Assembly (NCBI GenBank): GCA_035293765.1
Contig: DATGMF010000079.1
Span: 124,001-188,000 of the forward strand
Source: DASRHT01 sp035293765
Lineage (GTDB): Bacteria; Chloroflexota; Ktedonobacteria; Ktedonobacterales; Ktedonobacteraceae
Direction: 5' to 3'
DNA: 64,000 bases
Shown here one piece after another: positions 1 through 8,100 of the stretch (position 1 is its first letter; every line of letters begins with the position of its first letter). The position numbers were made by a program, and so were the translations under genes. The notes beneath the pieces were generated by a model, which did not search any database, was not told where the DNA came from, and saw only the letters and a list, made by a program, of their open reading frames with translations.

Positions 1-397
1 CTTTTAAAGATTCATGTTCGACATAGAGCCTTTCAAGTCCTTGCTCGTCGGTACGGCGTAATATTTTCAGTTCGTACCGCATTCGTGTATATTTTAAATC
101 TGCTTTCGCTCCCCAGCTATCTTGTATCGACCGATCTACCAACATTTCAACTGTTAAGGACATCCTGTTTCGAGATTCCCCATTGGGCATGGTAGTGAAT
201 AGTTCTTTGGCGTCTCCACGCAATTCCTGAAAAGCCGAACGTAAATCGGTATCTACCAGGCGTGATAATAAATGTAGCGCGTCAAACAGGTTACTCTTCC
301 CTGCGCCGTTAGGTCCGACAATGACTTGAAAAGGAGACAAGGCTAATTTGAAGGCTTGAAATGTCTTAAAGCCATCGATCTCAAGAAGAGTAATCAA
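1..397 (-). CDS. AAA family ATPase (RecF/SMC-like), N-terminal part only
   Basis: About 132 N-terminal residues are present; the rest lies left of the window. Translation from a TTG at 397 opens with a short beta strand and then a P-loop GPNGAGKSN, the arrangement of RecF/OLD/SMC-type ATPases that start with a 'glutamate-leader' strand before Walker A. The TTG start was chosen because GGAAAGGAG lies seven bases upstream; there is no ATG nearby. ABC-type ATPases of this group act in DNA repair or defence, but without the Walker B, signature or any C-terminal TOPRIM domain the precise family cannot be fixed. It is transcribed away from the neighbouring gene across a 209-base spacer (398-606), in which nothing further was recognised. 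Confidence 0.75.
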   Translation of the reverse strand, partial: MITLLEIDGFKTFQAFKLALSPFQVIVGPNGAGKSNLFDALHLLSRLVDTDLRSAFQELRGDAKELFTTMPNGESRNRMSLTVEMLVDRSIQDSWGAKADLKYTRMRYELKILRRTDEQGLERLYVEHESLK

Positions 398-606
398 TGT
401 TGTGCTCCTTTCCCAGCTCATCTATGAGGCTAAAATCAGGTCGTCGATGAAATGTTTGCTGCTTAGTATAACATCCTTCCGTTTAGTATACCACTGTATT
501 TTGCTAACCTGATATCATCCAGTAAACGAGTAGTAGCCTTCTAAAGAGGAACACCACCATTACAATATGACAGCGGATGTCAAGAGCAAGGGGATATTCT
601 CTCCTG

Positions 607-1887
607 CTAAAGTGGGAGAATCATCAAGGGTATTTCCATTTCTTCGGGCGTCAAACCGCCATGATGACCATAAAAGTGCATAGCGAATTTGCCTTCCTCA
701 TACCACCAGACGGTCTCCATTTTGTAGGGAAGAATGACGAGATTGCCCAGCCGTGATAACAGCGCCGACGATGGCTCTTGCAGGCCGAAGAAATGCTGCT
801 TGAGGAGATCCTCGGTGCGATAAACCTCTGCTAGGCCCGACAATTGTCCCTGTAAATAAGCATGTGCCTCGTCGAGATGTTCATCCTGTACATGCAGGAA
901 CATATCGCGCGGCGAGCCCGCCGGAACCAGCAAATTACCTTTTTTATTCGTTTTCAAATAGCGTTTGATCTCAGGCAGACGTTTGTTAAGATAACAGGTG
1001 CGCTCGGGGTCAACCATTGTCTGACCATGATCGGCGGTAAGCATCAGTAAGGTATTGCTGGTTTTGCCACGGATGTTCTGGTAAAAGAGTTGATCCAGTG
1101 CTGTCAGATAGGTATCTACCGCCTCGTAGAACTGCCGGGAGGTGGGGCCGTAGTTGTGGCAGACCGTATCAATGCGATCATAGTAGAGAAAATAATACTC
1201 GGGCGTTGTGTTTCTGGCTGTAACCAGTTCAATCAGAGAGGTAAAGGCTTCCTGGAGGCTTTTGAAAGGATGAACGTTGGCGGCGCGAAAAACGACGTCC
1301 GAATAAGTCGAGGGTGTATAGGCGTAATACTGGAAAATATGGGAAGTAACGCCCTGAGCCTGTAATGTGCGGTAGAACGTCTGCTCCGGGTAAAAGGTGG
1401 GCGGAGGAATGTTTGATTGCTGTTTGAGCGTATCTCTGGCCTTATCTTCTGCATAAGAGAAGAGGAGCGGAGCAATGATCCCGTCCACCAGGGGTTCGTA
1501 GTAGTGCCACTCGTAGACGCCGCTCTGTCCTACATTGAGCCCGGTATGCATGCAGGTCACATGGGCGGCAGTGGTGGAAGGGAACTGGGAGGTCATCTTT
1601 GAGACCACGCCCTGGTCCAGAACGGTTTTGAGAAACGGGTATTTGTGTACGTACCGCTCAAAAAATTGCCAACCGAAGGCATCGATAAAGAAGAAGATGA
1701 TTTTGTCGTACTGCGTCGGCAGATCGCCGAAAACATCGGCTGGCAGAGCCGCCTTTCCCTTGCCTGTGAGCAGAAATTCGATGGTCGAGGGGAGACTGGA
1801 GAAACAATACGAGTCGTAACAGGGCCGTACAAAACGTTCGGAAAATTTAGCTTGCCTGACCGTGTGCAGAGATGTTGTGTTTAACAT
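607..1887 (-). CDS. Type I phosphodiesterase/nucleotide pyrophosphatase-like protein (alkaline phosphatase superfamily)
   Basis: The 426-residue protein has the metal-binding and nucleophile motifs of the alkaline phosphatase superfamily: FFFIDAFGW (Asp69), QFPSTTAAH (nucleophile Thr or Ser near 104-106), DRIDTVCHNYGP, TADHGQ and a C-terminal GHHGG. This matches the two-metal phosphodiesterases/pyrophosphatases (AP3A-hydrolase-like proteins). No signal peptide or membrane segment is visible, so it is probably cytoplasmic. The substrate cannot be told from sequence. It is monocistronic, divergent from the copper protein gene to its right. The superfamily also contains PglZ of BREX systems, but no BREX gene is nearby and the motif spacing suits ordinary phosphodiesterases better. 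Confidence 0.85.
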   Translation of the reverse strand: MLNTTSLHTVRQAKFSERFVRPCYDSYCFSSLPSTIEFLLTGKGKAALPADVFGDLPTQYDKIIFFFIDAFGWQFFERYVHKYPFLKTVLDQGVVSKMTSQFPSTTAAHVTCMHTGLNVGQSGVYEWHYYEPLVDGIIAPLLFSYAEDKARDTLKQQSNIPPPTFYPEQTFYRTLQAQGVTSHIFQYYAYTPSTYSDVVFRAANVHPFKSLQEAFTSLIELVTARNTTPEYYFLYYDRIDTVCHNYGPTSRQFYEAVDTYLTALDQLFYQNIRGKTSNTLLMLTADHGQTMVDPERTCYLNKRLPEIKRYLKTNKKGNLLVPAGSPRDMFLHVQDEHLDEAHAYLQGQLSGLAEVYRTEDLLKQHFFGLQEPSSALLSRLGNLVILPYKMETVWWYEEGKFAMHFYGHHGGLTPEEMEIPLMILPL

Positions 1888-2213
1888 GCTGTTCCTGCTT
1901 CCTACTAAGCTGAGGACGCTTTACTACCTCAATTATAGCATGAAAATCGAAGCGCATATCACAAAAACATCTCGCTCTCCAGCAAATTGTGGAATCAATC
2001 TGTGTTCAGCTCGTGATAGTTTGTAATGGTACTGTGATATTTCTGTGAAATTTTCCTGATATCTTCCTAAACAAGGATTGATTCGCACTACAATCAACTT
2101 GCAATTCCAGACGGCCAACGCTGCTGTCGCGCTAGCTTCGCTCAGGCCGTCTGAGACGAATGGCTTGCTAAAAAACTTCTTTTTGCTATAGAAAAGAAGA
2201 GGAGGTATCAGTT
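1888..2213. other. Divergent intergenic region with a palindromic repeat
   Basis: This spacer separates the divergent phosphodiesterase and NirK-like genes. It must hold both promoters, but no strong -35/-10 pair was found. The only clear structure is the inverted repeat listed at 2108-2153. A shorter inverted pair, TTGATT/AATCAA, lies near 2085-2100; its ten-base spacing is too wide for an FNR box. Confidence 0.5.
2108..2153. repeat. Palindromic element, copy 1 (28-base core between 9-bp inverted arms)
   Basis: Perfect inverted arms CAGACGGCC (2108-2116) and GGCCGTCTG (2145-2153) flank a 28-base core at 2117-2144. The same core recurs in reverse orientation at 39637-39664 with 25 of 28 bases identical, but between arms of unrelated sequence. 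Confidence 0.7.
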
Positions 2214-3398
2214 ATGGTCCTGCAAATGCATCCTCCGGTAGAGGATACGATACAATCAGCCCAGACAGAGGCAACGGCTCCCGAGAAAATGCCGGTGCTT
2301 CCCCAGACCCGCGCAGAAGCCGTTGAGGTAGGGAGGATGAAGCTGCGCACTCCTCGCCTGATGGATCGGGGCAACTGGCTGCTGCTGGTCATCTCTGGCG
2401 CTGTTTTAACCGCCATGCTTGTCATCGGTATGGTGTTTTCTTCGCTTAACGGAATTGCACAGCCGGCTACCACGGGGACCAGCTCTGCGAATAGTGCGGA
2501 TAACATGGGCTCTATGGGTTCATCTTCCACATCTTCTGCGCCCGCGCCATCAGTCCCTCATACCACTTATAATGCGGCGTTGCCTGCTGTTCCGGCTGGC
2601 GATAACGTCGATGTCAAACTCGTGATGAAGGAGCAACTGGTGACGATTGCTTCCGGTATCACGTACCACGCCTGGACCTTCAACGGGACCGTCCCTGGAC
2701 CCATCATCCATGTACGGCAGGGACAAATGGTTCACGTCACGCTGGTCAACGAGGGGAGCATGGCGCACTCGATTGACTTCCATGCCGCCCAGACCCCCTG
2801 GAATGTGAACTACCAGTCAGTTGAGCCTGGCAAGAGCTTTAGCTTCTCATGGCGAGCGAACTTCCCGGGCGTTTTTATGTATCACTGCGGCACTCCAACA
2901 GTCATTTATCACATGGCGAATGGGATGTATGGGACGATCATCGTTGATCCCGCCAATGGGTGGGGCGCACCTGCCCAGGAGTATGCGCTGGTGCAAAGCG
3001 AATTCTATACTGCCAGCAATCCCGACGGCACCTATTCGGTTGACTCTAACAAAATGATGAGTGGCATTCCCGATTATGTGGTCTTCAATGGCTATGTCAA
3101 CCAGTATGAGGATGCTCCTTTGATGGCGAAGGCGGGACAGAAGATTCGCCTCTTCATTTTGAATGCTGGCCCGACCCAGTTTTCAGCCTTCCATGTGATC
3201 GGTGCGATTTTCAGTGACACCTATATAGACGGCAATCCTGCCAATCATATGGTGGGTAATCAGACCGTGACGATCCCTCCCGGTGGTGGGGTGATGGTGG
3301 AATTGACCATGCCCGAATCAGGGCTATACCCATTCGTCACGCACGCATTCGCTAATGCGAGCAAGGGCGCTGTGGGCGTGCTTAAAGTGACTCCCTGA
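2214..3398 (+). CDS. NirK-like copper-containing nitrite reductase/multicopper oxidase, membrane-anchored
   Basis: The 394-residue protein has a cytoplasmic N-terminus, one transmembrane anchor (about 54-76), a Ser/Met-rich linker and two cupredoxin domains. Ligands expected of NirK are visible. Type 1 copper: His185, Cys225, His233, Met238. Type 2 copper: His190, His224, His377. The catalytic pair is Asp188 in HSIDFH and His327. This set fits reduction of nitrite to nitric oxide outside the membrane. Related two-domain copper oxidases keep a similar fold, so the substrate is inferred. GAGGAGG lies eight bases before the ATG. The gene stands alone and ends at a strong terminator. No NO reductase or nitrite-responsive regulator is in the window. 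Confidence 0.82.
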   Translation: MVLQMHPPVEDTIQSAQTEATAPEKMPVLPQTRAEAVEVGRMKLRTPRLMDRGNWLLLVISGAVLTAMLVIGMVFSSLNGIAQPATTGTSSANSADNMGSMGSSSTSSAPAPSVPHTTYNAALPAVPAGDNVDVKLVMKEQLVTIASGITYHAWTFNGTVPGPIIHVRQGQMVHVTLVNEGSMAHSIDFHAAQTPWNVNYQSVEPGKSFSFSWRANFPGVFMYHCGTPTVIYHMANGMYGTIIVDPANGWGAPAQEYALVQSEFYTASNPDGTYSVDSNKMMSGIPDYVVFNGYVNQYEDAPLMAKAGQKIRLFILNAGPTQFSAFHVIGAIFSDTYIDGNPANHMVGNQTVTIPPGGGVMVELTMPESGLYPFVTHAFANASKGAVGVLKVTP

Positions 3399-3419
3399 TC
3401 CGGGAAACCTCTTCTTTCA

Positions 3420-3459
3420 GGGATGGACAGTGGACCCCCTTCTATCCATCCCTTTTTAT
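3420..3459 (+). terminator. Rho-independent terminator after the NirK-like gene
   Basis: Stem GGGATGGA (3420-3427) pairs with TCCATCCC (3445-3452) and is followed at once by a T-rich run. It sits between two convergent genes. Confidence 0.85.
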
Positions 3460-3825
3460 TTACAGGTAGCGTACTATTTTGGCTAGCAATGCCTCTATCT
3501 CGAAAGGCTTGGCGATAAAATCATCTGCGCCGGCTTTTAACACCATTGCCTGGGCATTGGGATAAGCCGAAAACATGATCACGGGGATATGTTTCGTTCT
3601 TTCCTGACTTTTGAGGTATTTGACAATATCTCGCCCATCTTTGCCTGAGAGCCAGACATCCAGAAGGATGAGATCCGGCAGGCCGCCATTATAGAGTTTC
3701 TCCACGTATTCGCCCTTATCGGTGGTGGCGACGGCGTATCCCTCCTCCTCTAAAATTACCTGGAGGAACTCCAGGATATCGGGATCGTCGTCAACCACGA
3801 GAATTTTTCGCCGGTTGTCGCGCAT
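3460..3825 (-). CDS. Single-domain response regulator (receiver only)
   Basis: The 121-residue protein is a bare receiver domain: acidic pocket Asp12-Asp14, phosphoacceptor Asp56 in LLDVWLSGKDG, Ser86 and Lys106 in AKPFE. There is no output domain, so it probably relays phosphate or binds a partner. Its start lies nine bases after the stop of the upstream histidine kinase, so the two are almost certainly one transcript and a cognate pair. Confidence 0.93.
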   Translation of the reverse strand: MRDNRRKILVVDDDPDILEFLQVILEEEGYAVATTDKGEYVEKLYNGGLPDLILLDVWLSGKDGRDIVKYLKSQERTKHIPVIMFSAYPNAQAMVLKAGADDFIAKPFEIEALLAKIVRYL

Positions 3826-3834
3826 ATCTCTTCC

Positions 3835-6429
3835 TTATTTCCTGTTATTGGCCTCGGAAGGCTCGTCCTCTATCCTTCCTTTTGCAAGAGGCAGGGCGAT
3901 ATAAAAAGTGGAACCCTCTCCCTTTCTGCTTTCTACCCACATCTGACCATGATGGCGCTTGACAATTTCATGCGAAAGATACAGACCAATGCCCAATCCC
4001 GGATAGGTTTTTTCCTCCTCATCGGTAACACGATAGAAGCGTTCAAAAATTTTCTCTTGATGAGGTTTGCTAATGCCAATCCCAAAGTCCCGAACGCTTA
4101 TCACGACCTCTCCGGGCCTTTGCGAAGCATGAATAACGACTTTATCCCCCTGAGGAGAGTATTTGATGGCGTTAGTCAGGAGGTTGATAAATACCTGCCC
4201 CAGGCGATCTTTATCTCCCACAATTTGCGCATTTGCCTTCCCTTCGACTATCAGGCGATGGGTGGAGGTCGTGGGCTGGAGATTTTCGACCGTTTCCTGG
4301 ATCAGGCTATCCAGATCAAATGCCTCTTCCTGAAAAACGAGTTTACCCGCTTGCATGCCGGAAACATCCAGTAGTTCGCTAATCAGCCTGCTCAGTTTAT
4401 TTAGCTGGGCATCTATGCGCTCAAGAAAGTGCAGCCCTTGCTCATCCTGCAACTTTTTCAGGCGGCGTTGCAGCACATGCGTGAAGCCCTTGAGGCTCGT
4501 AACCGGCGTTTTCAGTTCATGGCTAGCCATGCTGATGAACTCGTCTTTTCTCTGTTCCGCCAGTATGCGCTCGGTAATATCATGGATCAGACTGATGACC
4601 AGCACAATATTCCCGCGCTCATCAAAGACCGGACGAGCTTTGGCAATCGACCAGCGTTCAAACTCTCCATCGAACTTGTGACGATAGCCGATGGTAGCCT
4701 GGGCCTCGCGTTCGCCGGCAATCACTCTATGGTGTGGGAGCTGAGACGGCGTAATGGGCCTGCGTTGTTCATCGATCATCTCATATGATGAGACAATAGC
4801 GGATGACGACATTTCCAGCATTGCCTGGAAAGACGCAAAACCCATCATAGCTATCGCCGCTTCGTTAGCGTAAATGATCTGGTCATTTTTATTGTAGACG
4901 ATAATCCCATCTGCCGCTCCTTGCAGAATAATATCTAGCTGGTCGCGCGCTTGCTTCACCTCCTGGTATAGCCTGGCGTTGTCAATGGCAATGCCCGCTC
5001 GTAGCCCAATTTCTTCTCCCACCGCTAAATCCAGCGTATTATACTTCCGCCCCGATTCGGCAAAAACCAGCGTGATAGCGCCAATAGGTCGGCCCTGAAC
5101 AACCAGCGGCACAATCAGGATGGAGCTGTATCCTACCTGGCGGAGGATGTCCAGCTCCTCTTCGGTTCTGGCTGCTGTCTGGAGAATGGCGTCAGAAATT
5201 TCAGGATACAATTCGGATTTTCCTGTTCGTATCACCTGTGGAATCCCTTGAGAGGCGTCAGGATCGATGGGATACTTTTCTCGCAGCTTTTTCGCCCATT
5301 GCACTTTTGCCGGATCTATATGGGCTAACGTAAGCAGTTCTATGTTCCCCTGCTGGTCAAGCAAATCAACGGCGAACCAGTCGGCAAAGCGCGGAACGAT
5401 CAATAGCGCGAGGTTATTCAGGGTTGTCTCGTAATCAAGCGAGGAGGAAAGCACTTTGCTGACCTCTGCGATAAACTGTATACGCTCTTCGCTTGCCCGC
5501 AAGGCATCTTCTCGCCGCTTATGTTCCGTAATATCGTGAGAGATACCCACCACCCCTTCAATAGCATTGATGGAAGGGGCGCGCAGTGGCGCCACGCTGA
5601 CAGAGATAAAGCGTTGTTGCCGCTTTACCGGGTTGTAGTAGGTTATTTCAGTTCCCACCAGGGTCTCGCCTCGTAAAGCGCGGGAGAAAGGCCATTCTTC
5701 GAAAGGCAGTGGTTTGCCATCTGCATCATAAAGGTCATAGGGAGCTGTCGCCGCTGACCACGGAGTTTGTAGTTGTTGAGGGCCATTAAACTCTTGTGCC
5801 ATGTGATTATGCTGGGTGACTCTTCCCTTAATATCATAAATAATGAGTGGATCAGGGATGGCCTCTATGATCGTATTCAGGCGGATGCGCAGTTGCTCTG
5901 AAGCGCGGCGCGCCCGCTCAACCTGGCTGGCGAGGATGCTGATGGTAAGGCCAACTGCCAGATAGAGGCACAGGCCGATCACATCTTCCTTTTGGGTGAG
6001 TGTGAGGGAGAATGCGGGCGGCAAAATAAAAAGAACGAGCAATGCGGCCCCAACCAGGGTTGCGACGATGCTCGGTCCCGCTCCCCATCCCAGCGCCATC
6101 AGCAGGCTGGTGAGAATGAGCAAGCCTTCTATAAAGCGAAAAGAAGGATAAGTGCGGATCAATGTGAGAAGAACCAGCCCTATTACCACCTGGGCCAGGA
6201 TAGCGATGAGATAGCCAAAAATGGGATGAGACCAGGTTCCTGTAAAGAACGTTGGTGCAAAGGTATTGGCCTGTAGCCAGCGGAGCATCTTCTGGTAGAG
6301 TCGCACAATTCCGTGCGGATCTACAGGCTGATCCTTAGATTCCTCTTGTTCGGAGAAGGAACCAGAACTGCTCTGGGGCGTCGTCTCAGCAACTTCTGCC
6401 GATGCCGGTACCTGTTTCGGTGTGCCCAT
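3835..6429 (-). CDS. Membrane sensor histidine kinase (DUF4118-like, PAS, GAF, PAS, HisKA, HATPase)
   Basis: The 864-residue kinase has a hydrophobic block with about four transmembrane helices (roughly 70-165) resembling the KdpD DUF4118 region. A PAS domain follows (about 180-300), then GAF (about 320-490), a second PAS (about 500-620) and the kinase core. The phosphoacceptor is His637 in MASHELKTP. N, G1, F and G2 boxes are all present (NLLTNAIKYSP, DFGIGIS, IFERFYRV, GLGIGLYL). It should autophosphorylate and pass phosphate to the receiver protein encoded directly downstream. GGAGG precedes the ATG by ten bases. The signal is unknown; PAS and GAF domains suggest a small ligand or redox cue. 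Confidence 0.93.
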   Translation of the reverse strand: MGTPKQVPASAEVAETTPQSSSGSFSEQEESKDQPVDPHGIVRLYQKMLRWLQANTFAPTFFTGTWSHPIFGYLIAILAQVVIGLVLLTLIRTYPSFRFIEGLLILTSLLMALGWGAGPSIVATLVGAALLVLFILPPAFSLTLTQKEDVIGLCLYLAVGLTISILASQVERARRASEQLRIRLNTIIEAIPDPLIIYDIKGRVTQHNHMAQEFNGPQQLQTPWSAATAPYDLYDADGKPLPFEEWPFSRALRGETLVGTEITYYNPVKRQQRFISVSVAPLRAPSINAIEGVVGISHDITEHKRREDALRASEERIQFIAEVSKVLSSSLDYETTLNNLALLIVPRFADWFAVDLLDQQGNIELLTLAHIDPAKVQWAKKLREKYPIDPDASQGIPQVIRTGKSELYPEISDAILQTAARTEEELDILRQVGYSSILIVPLVVQGRPIGAITLVFAESGRKYNTLDLAVGEEIGLRAGIAIDNARLYQEVKQARDQLDIILQGAADGIIVYNKNDQIIYANEAAIAMMGFASFQAMLEMSSSAIVSSYEMIDEQRRPITPSQLPHHRVIAGEREAQATIGYRHKFDGEFERWSIAKARPVFDERGNIVLVISLIHDITERILAEQRKDEFISMASHELKTPVTSLKGFTHVLQRRLKKLQDEQGLHFLERIDAQLNKLSRLISELLDVSGMQAGKLVFQEEAFDLDSLIQETVENLQPTTSTHRLIVEGKANAQIVGDKDRLGQVFINLLTNAIKYSPQGDKVVIHASQRPGEVVISVRDFGIGISKPHQEKIFERFYRVTDEEEKTYPGLGIGLYLSHEIVKRHHGQMWVESRKGEGSTFYIALPLAKGRIEDEPSEANNRK

Positions 6430-6945
6430 TACTATAATTCCTCCGGGAAAATTTGATGTCGGGCATCTCGGAGCTTTTTTCTATGGAAAGTATAAAGGTT
6501 AAGTTCGGCTATGGCAACCTCAACATTATCAGACAATTGCCTTTTAACGCTGGCTCACAGGGCTTTTCCGTTGCCGTCATGCTTGCAGGGCGAAGCCCTG
6601 CTCGCGAGGGGAGAGAGGTGCTGGCAACCCCGCGTCGCGGGGTTGCCAGCACCTCTCTCCCCTTGCCCTGCGCCCCGTTCGGGGCGCGCATCCCGTCGTC
6701 AGGAGTCAGAGGAGAGGACAACGGAAAAGCCCTGGCTGGCTCGCGGTTGCTCTTGTCAACTCAGCACCACAGAAAGTACACTAGAGAATAATCCGATTGC
6801 TTCTTCGAAACACCTTGCTTTCCCTTCCCGGAAGGACGGGCGCTGAAGCGGACGCGATGGAATCACGTCTCTACGGAGGGAGAGCGTTACCACATGAATT
6901 TGTTAGCTTGAATCGCATCCCAGCACCGGCGGAAAGGACACTGCT
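6430..6945. other. Intergenic region dominated by a palindromic repeat element
   Basis: This 516-base spacer lies between the divergent kinase and acyl-CoA dehydrogenase genes. It holds the triple-hairpin element at 6558-6734. Open frames running through it on both strands are by-products of the palindrome. GGAAAGGA ahead of 6946 is the ribosome site of the next gene. Confidence 0.6.
6558..6734. repeat. Triple-hairpin element, copy 1, with outer 16-bp inverted repeats
   Basis: Outer inverted repeats CAGGGCTTTTCCGTTG (6558-6573) and its complement (6719-6734) are perfect. Inside are hairpin A (CAGGGC-GAA-GCCCTG, 6586-6600), a 55-base perfect palindrome B (arms 6608-6634 and 6636-6662, centre 6635) and hairpin C (GCGCCCC-GTTC-GGGGCGC, 6670-6687). 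The same A-B-C order recurs near 50.5 and 56.4 kb with different stem sequences. Confidence 0.85.
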
Positions 6946-8097
6946 ATGGATTTTGAACTGCCTGAGGAGCATCGACTCGCTTATGAAAGCGCGCTGGCCT
7001 TTGCTCTCAGTGAAATCAAGCCCCACAATGCGGAAATCGAGAAAAATGATGAGTTTCCCCCCTGGATCTGGAAGCGCCTGGCCGAGCAGGGCTATACGGG
7101 GATCGCGCTCCCAGAGGAGTATGGTGGCAGTGGCGGCGATTTCTTGATGGCAGCGCTGGTGTCGCGTGCCATCGGGCGGGCCAATGGTGGCATCGCGATG
7201 TCGTTTGGCGCGCACCTGAACCTCTGCGCCCATAATATTCTGCGCAATGGCACGGAGCAGCAGAAGCAAAAATACCTGCCCAAACTGATCAGTACCGAGA
7301 TGATCGGCGGCCTGGGCCTGACGGAGCCGAATGCCGGCTCGGATGCGATGGGCATCCAGATGACGGCGCGCAAAGTCGCTGGCGGCTACCTGCTCAATGG
7401 CTCGAAGGTCTTCATCACCAACGGCCCGATTGCCGATCTCCTGGTCGTCTATACCAAAACCAGGCCGGAAGCTGGCAGCCGTGGCATTACAGCCTTTATT
7501 TTTGAGACCAAAACGCAGGGCTATCACGTCGCTCGCAAGCTGGAGAAAGTGGGTATGCATGGCTCCCCCACCGGCGAACTGGTCTTCGAAGATGCCTTTG
7601 TCCCTGCCGAGAATGTGCTGGGGAAGGAGAACGAGGGCTTCAGAGTGGTGATGAGCGGTCTTGATCTTGAACGCGCCTTCTTCGCGGTCAGCGCCGTCGG
7701 CGGGATCGAAGCTGCTCTGGAGATTTCCTTGAAGTATGCCCAGGAGCGCCAGCAATTTGGTCAGCCTATCGCCAATTTCCAGTTGATCCAGGCCAAGCTC
7801 GCCGATATGTACACCGACTTGCAAGCGGCGACGTTGATGGCGCATCGCTGCATGTGGCTGGCTCAGCAGGGCAAACGCGTCAGCAAAGAAGCGGGCGCGG
7901 CCCTGCTCTTTACCGCTCGCGCCCAGATGCGAGCCGCCGATCAGGCATTGCAGATTCACGGCGGCTGGGGCTATCTCACCGATTTTGAGGTCGAGCGCAT
8001 GTGGCGCAATGCGAAGCTAGGCGAGATCGGAGCCGGTACCAATGAGATCCGCCAGTTGTTGATTGCCAGGGAACTGCTGGGAATGAGAGGACAATAG
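6946..8097 (+). CDS. Acyl-CoA dehydrogenase
   Basis: The 383-residue protein is a full-length acyl-CoA dehydrogenase. The substrate-binding signature GGLGLTEPNAGSDA lies near 122-135. An FAD/CoA-binding C-terminal helical domain holds HGGWGYLTDFEVER and ends with the typical GTNEIRQLLIAREL. It oxidises an acyl-CoA to the enoyl-CoA and passes electrons to ETF. Context points to a branched or isoprenoid-derived acyl-CoA: AtuA pieces and an acyl-CoA carboxylase follow in the same direction. That resembles citronellyl-CoA or isovaleryl-CoA breakdown, but the substrate is inferred. GGAAAGGA precedes the ATG. It stops three bases before the next start. Confidence 0.93.
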   Translation: MDFELPEEHRLAYESALAFALSEIKPHNAEIEKNDEFPPWIWKRLAEQGYTGIALPEEYGGSGGDFLMAALVSRAIGRANGGIAMSFGAHLNLCAHNILRNGTEQQKQKYLPKLISTEMIGGLGLTEPNAGSDAMGIQMTARKVAGGYLLNGSKVFITNGPIADLLVVYTKTRPEAGSRGITAFIFETKTQGYHVARKLEKVGMHGSPTGELVFEDAFVPAENVLGKENEGFRVVMSGLDLERAFFAVSAVGGIEAALEISLKYAQERQQFGQPIANFQLIQAKLADMYTDLQAATLMAHRCMWLAQQGKRVSKEAGAALLFTARAQMRAADQALQIHGGWGYLTDFEVERMWRNAKLGEIGAGTNEIRQLLIARELLGMRGQ

Positions 8098-8100
8098 GCC

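Noticed and set aside
607..1887. Possible PglZ-type (BREX) protein
   Set aside because: It belongs to the same alkaline phosphatase superfamily, but motif spacing suits ordinary phosphodiesterases and no brxC, pglX or other BREX gene is in the window.
2085..2100. FNR/NnrR-type box upstream of the NirK-like gene
   Set aside because: The TTGAT and ATCAA halves are separated by ten bases instead of four.
6871..7959. 362-codon minus-strand open frame over the acyl-CoA dehydrogenase gene
   Set aside because: It is a shadow of a clear plus-strand enzyme gene with GC-rich third positions.
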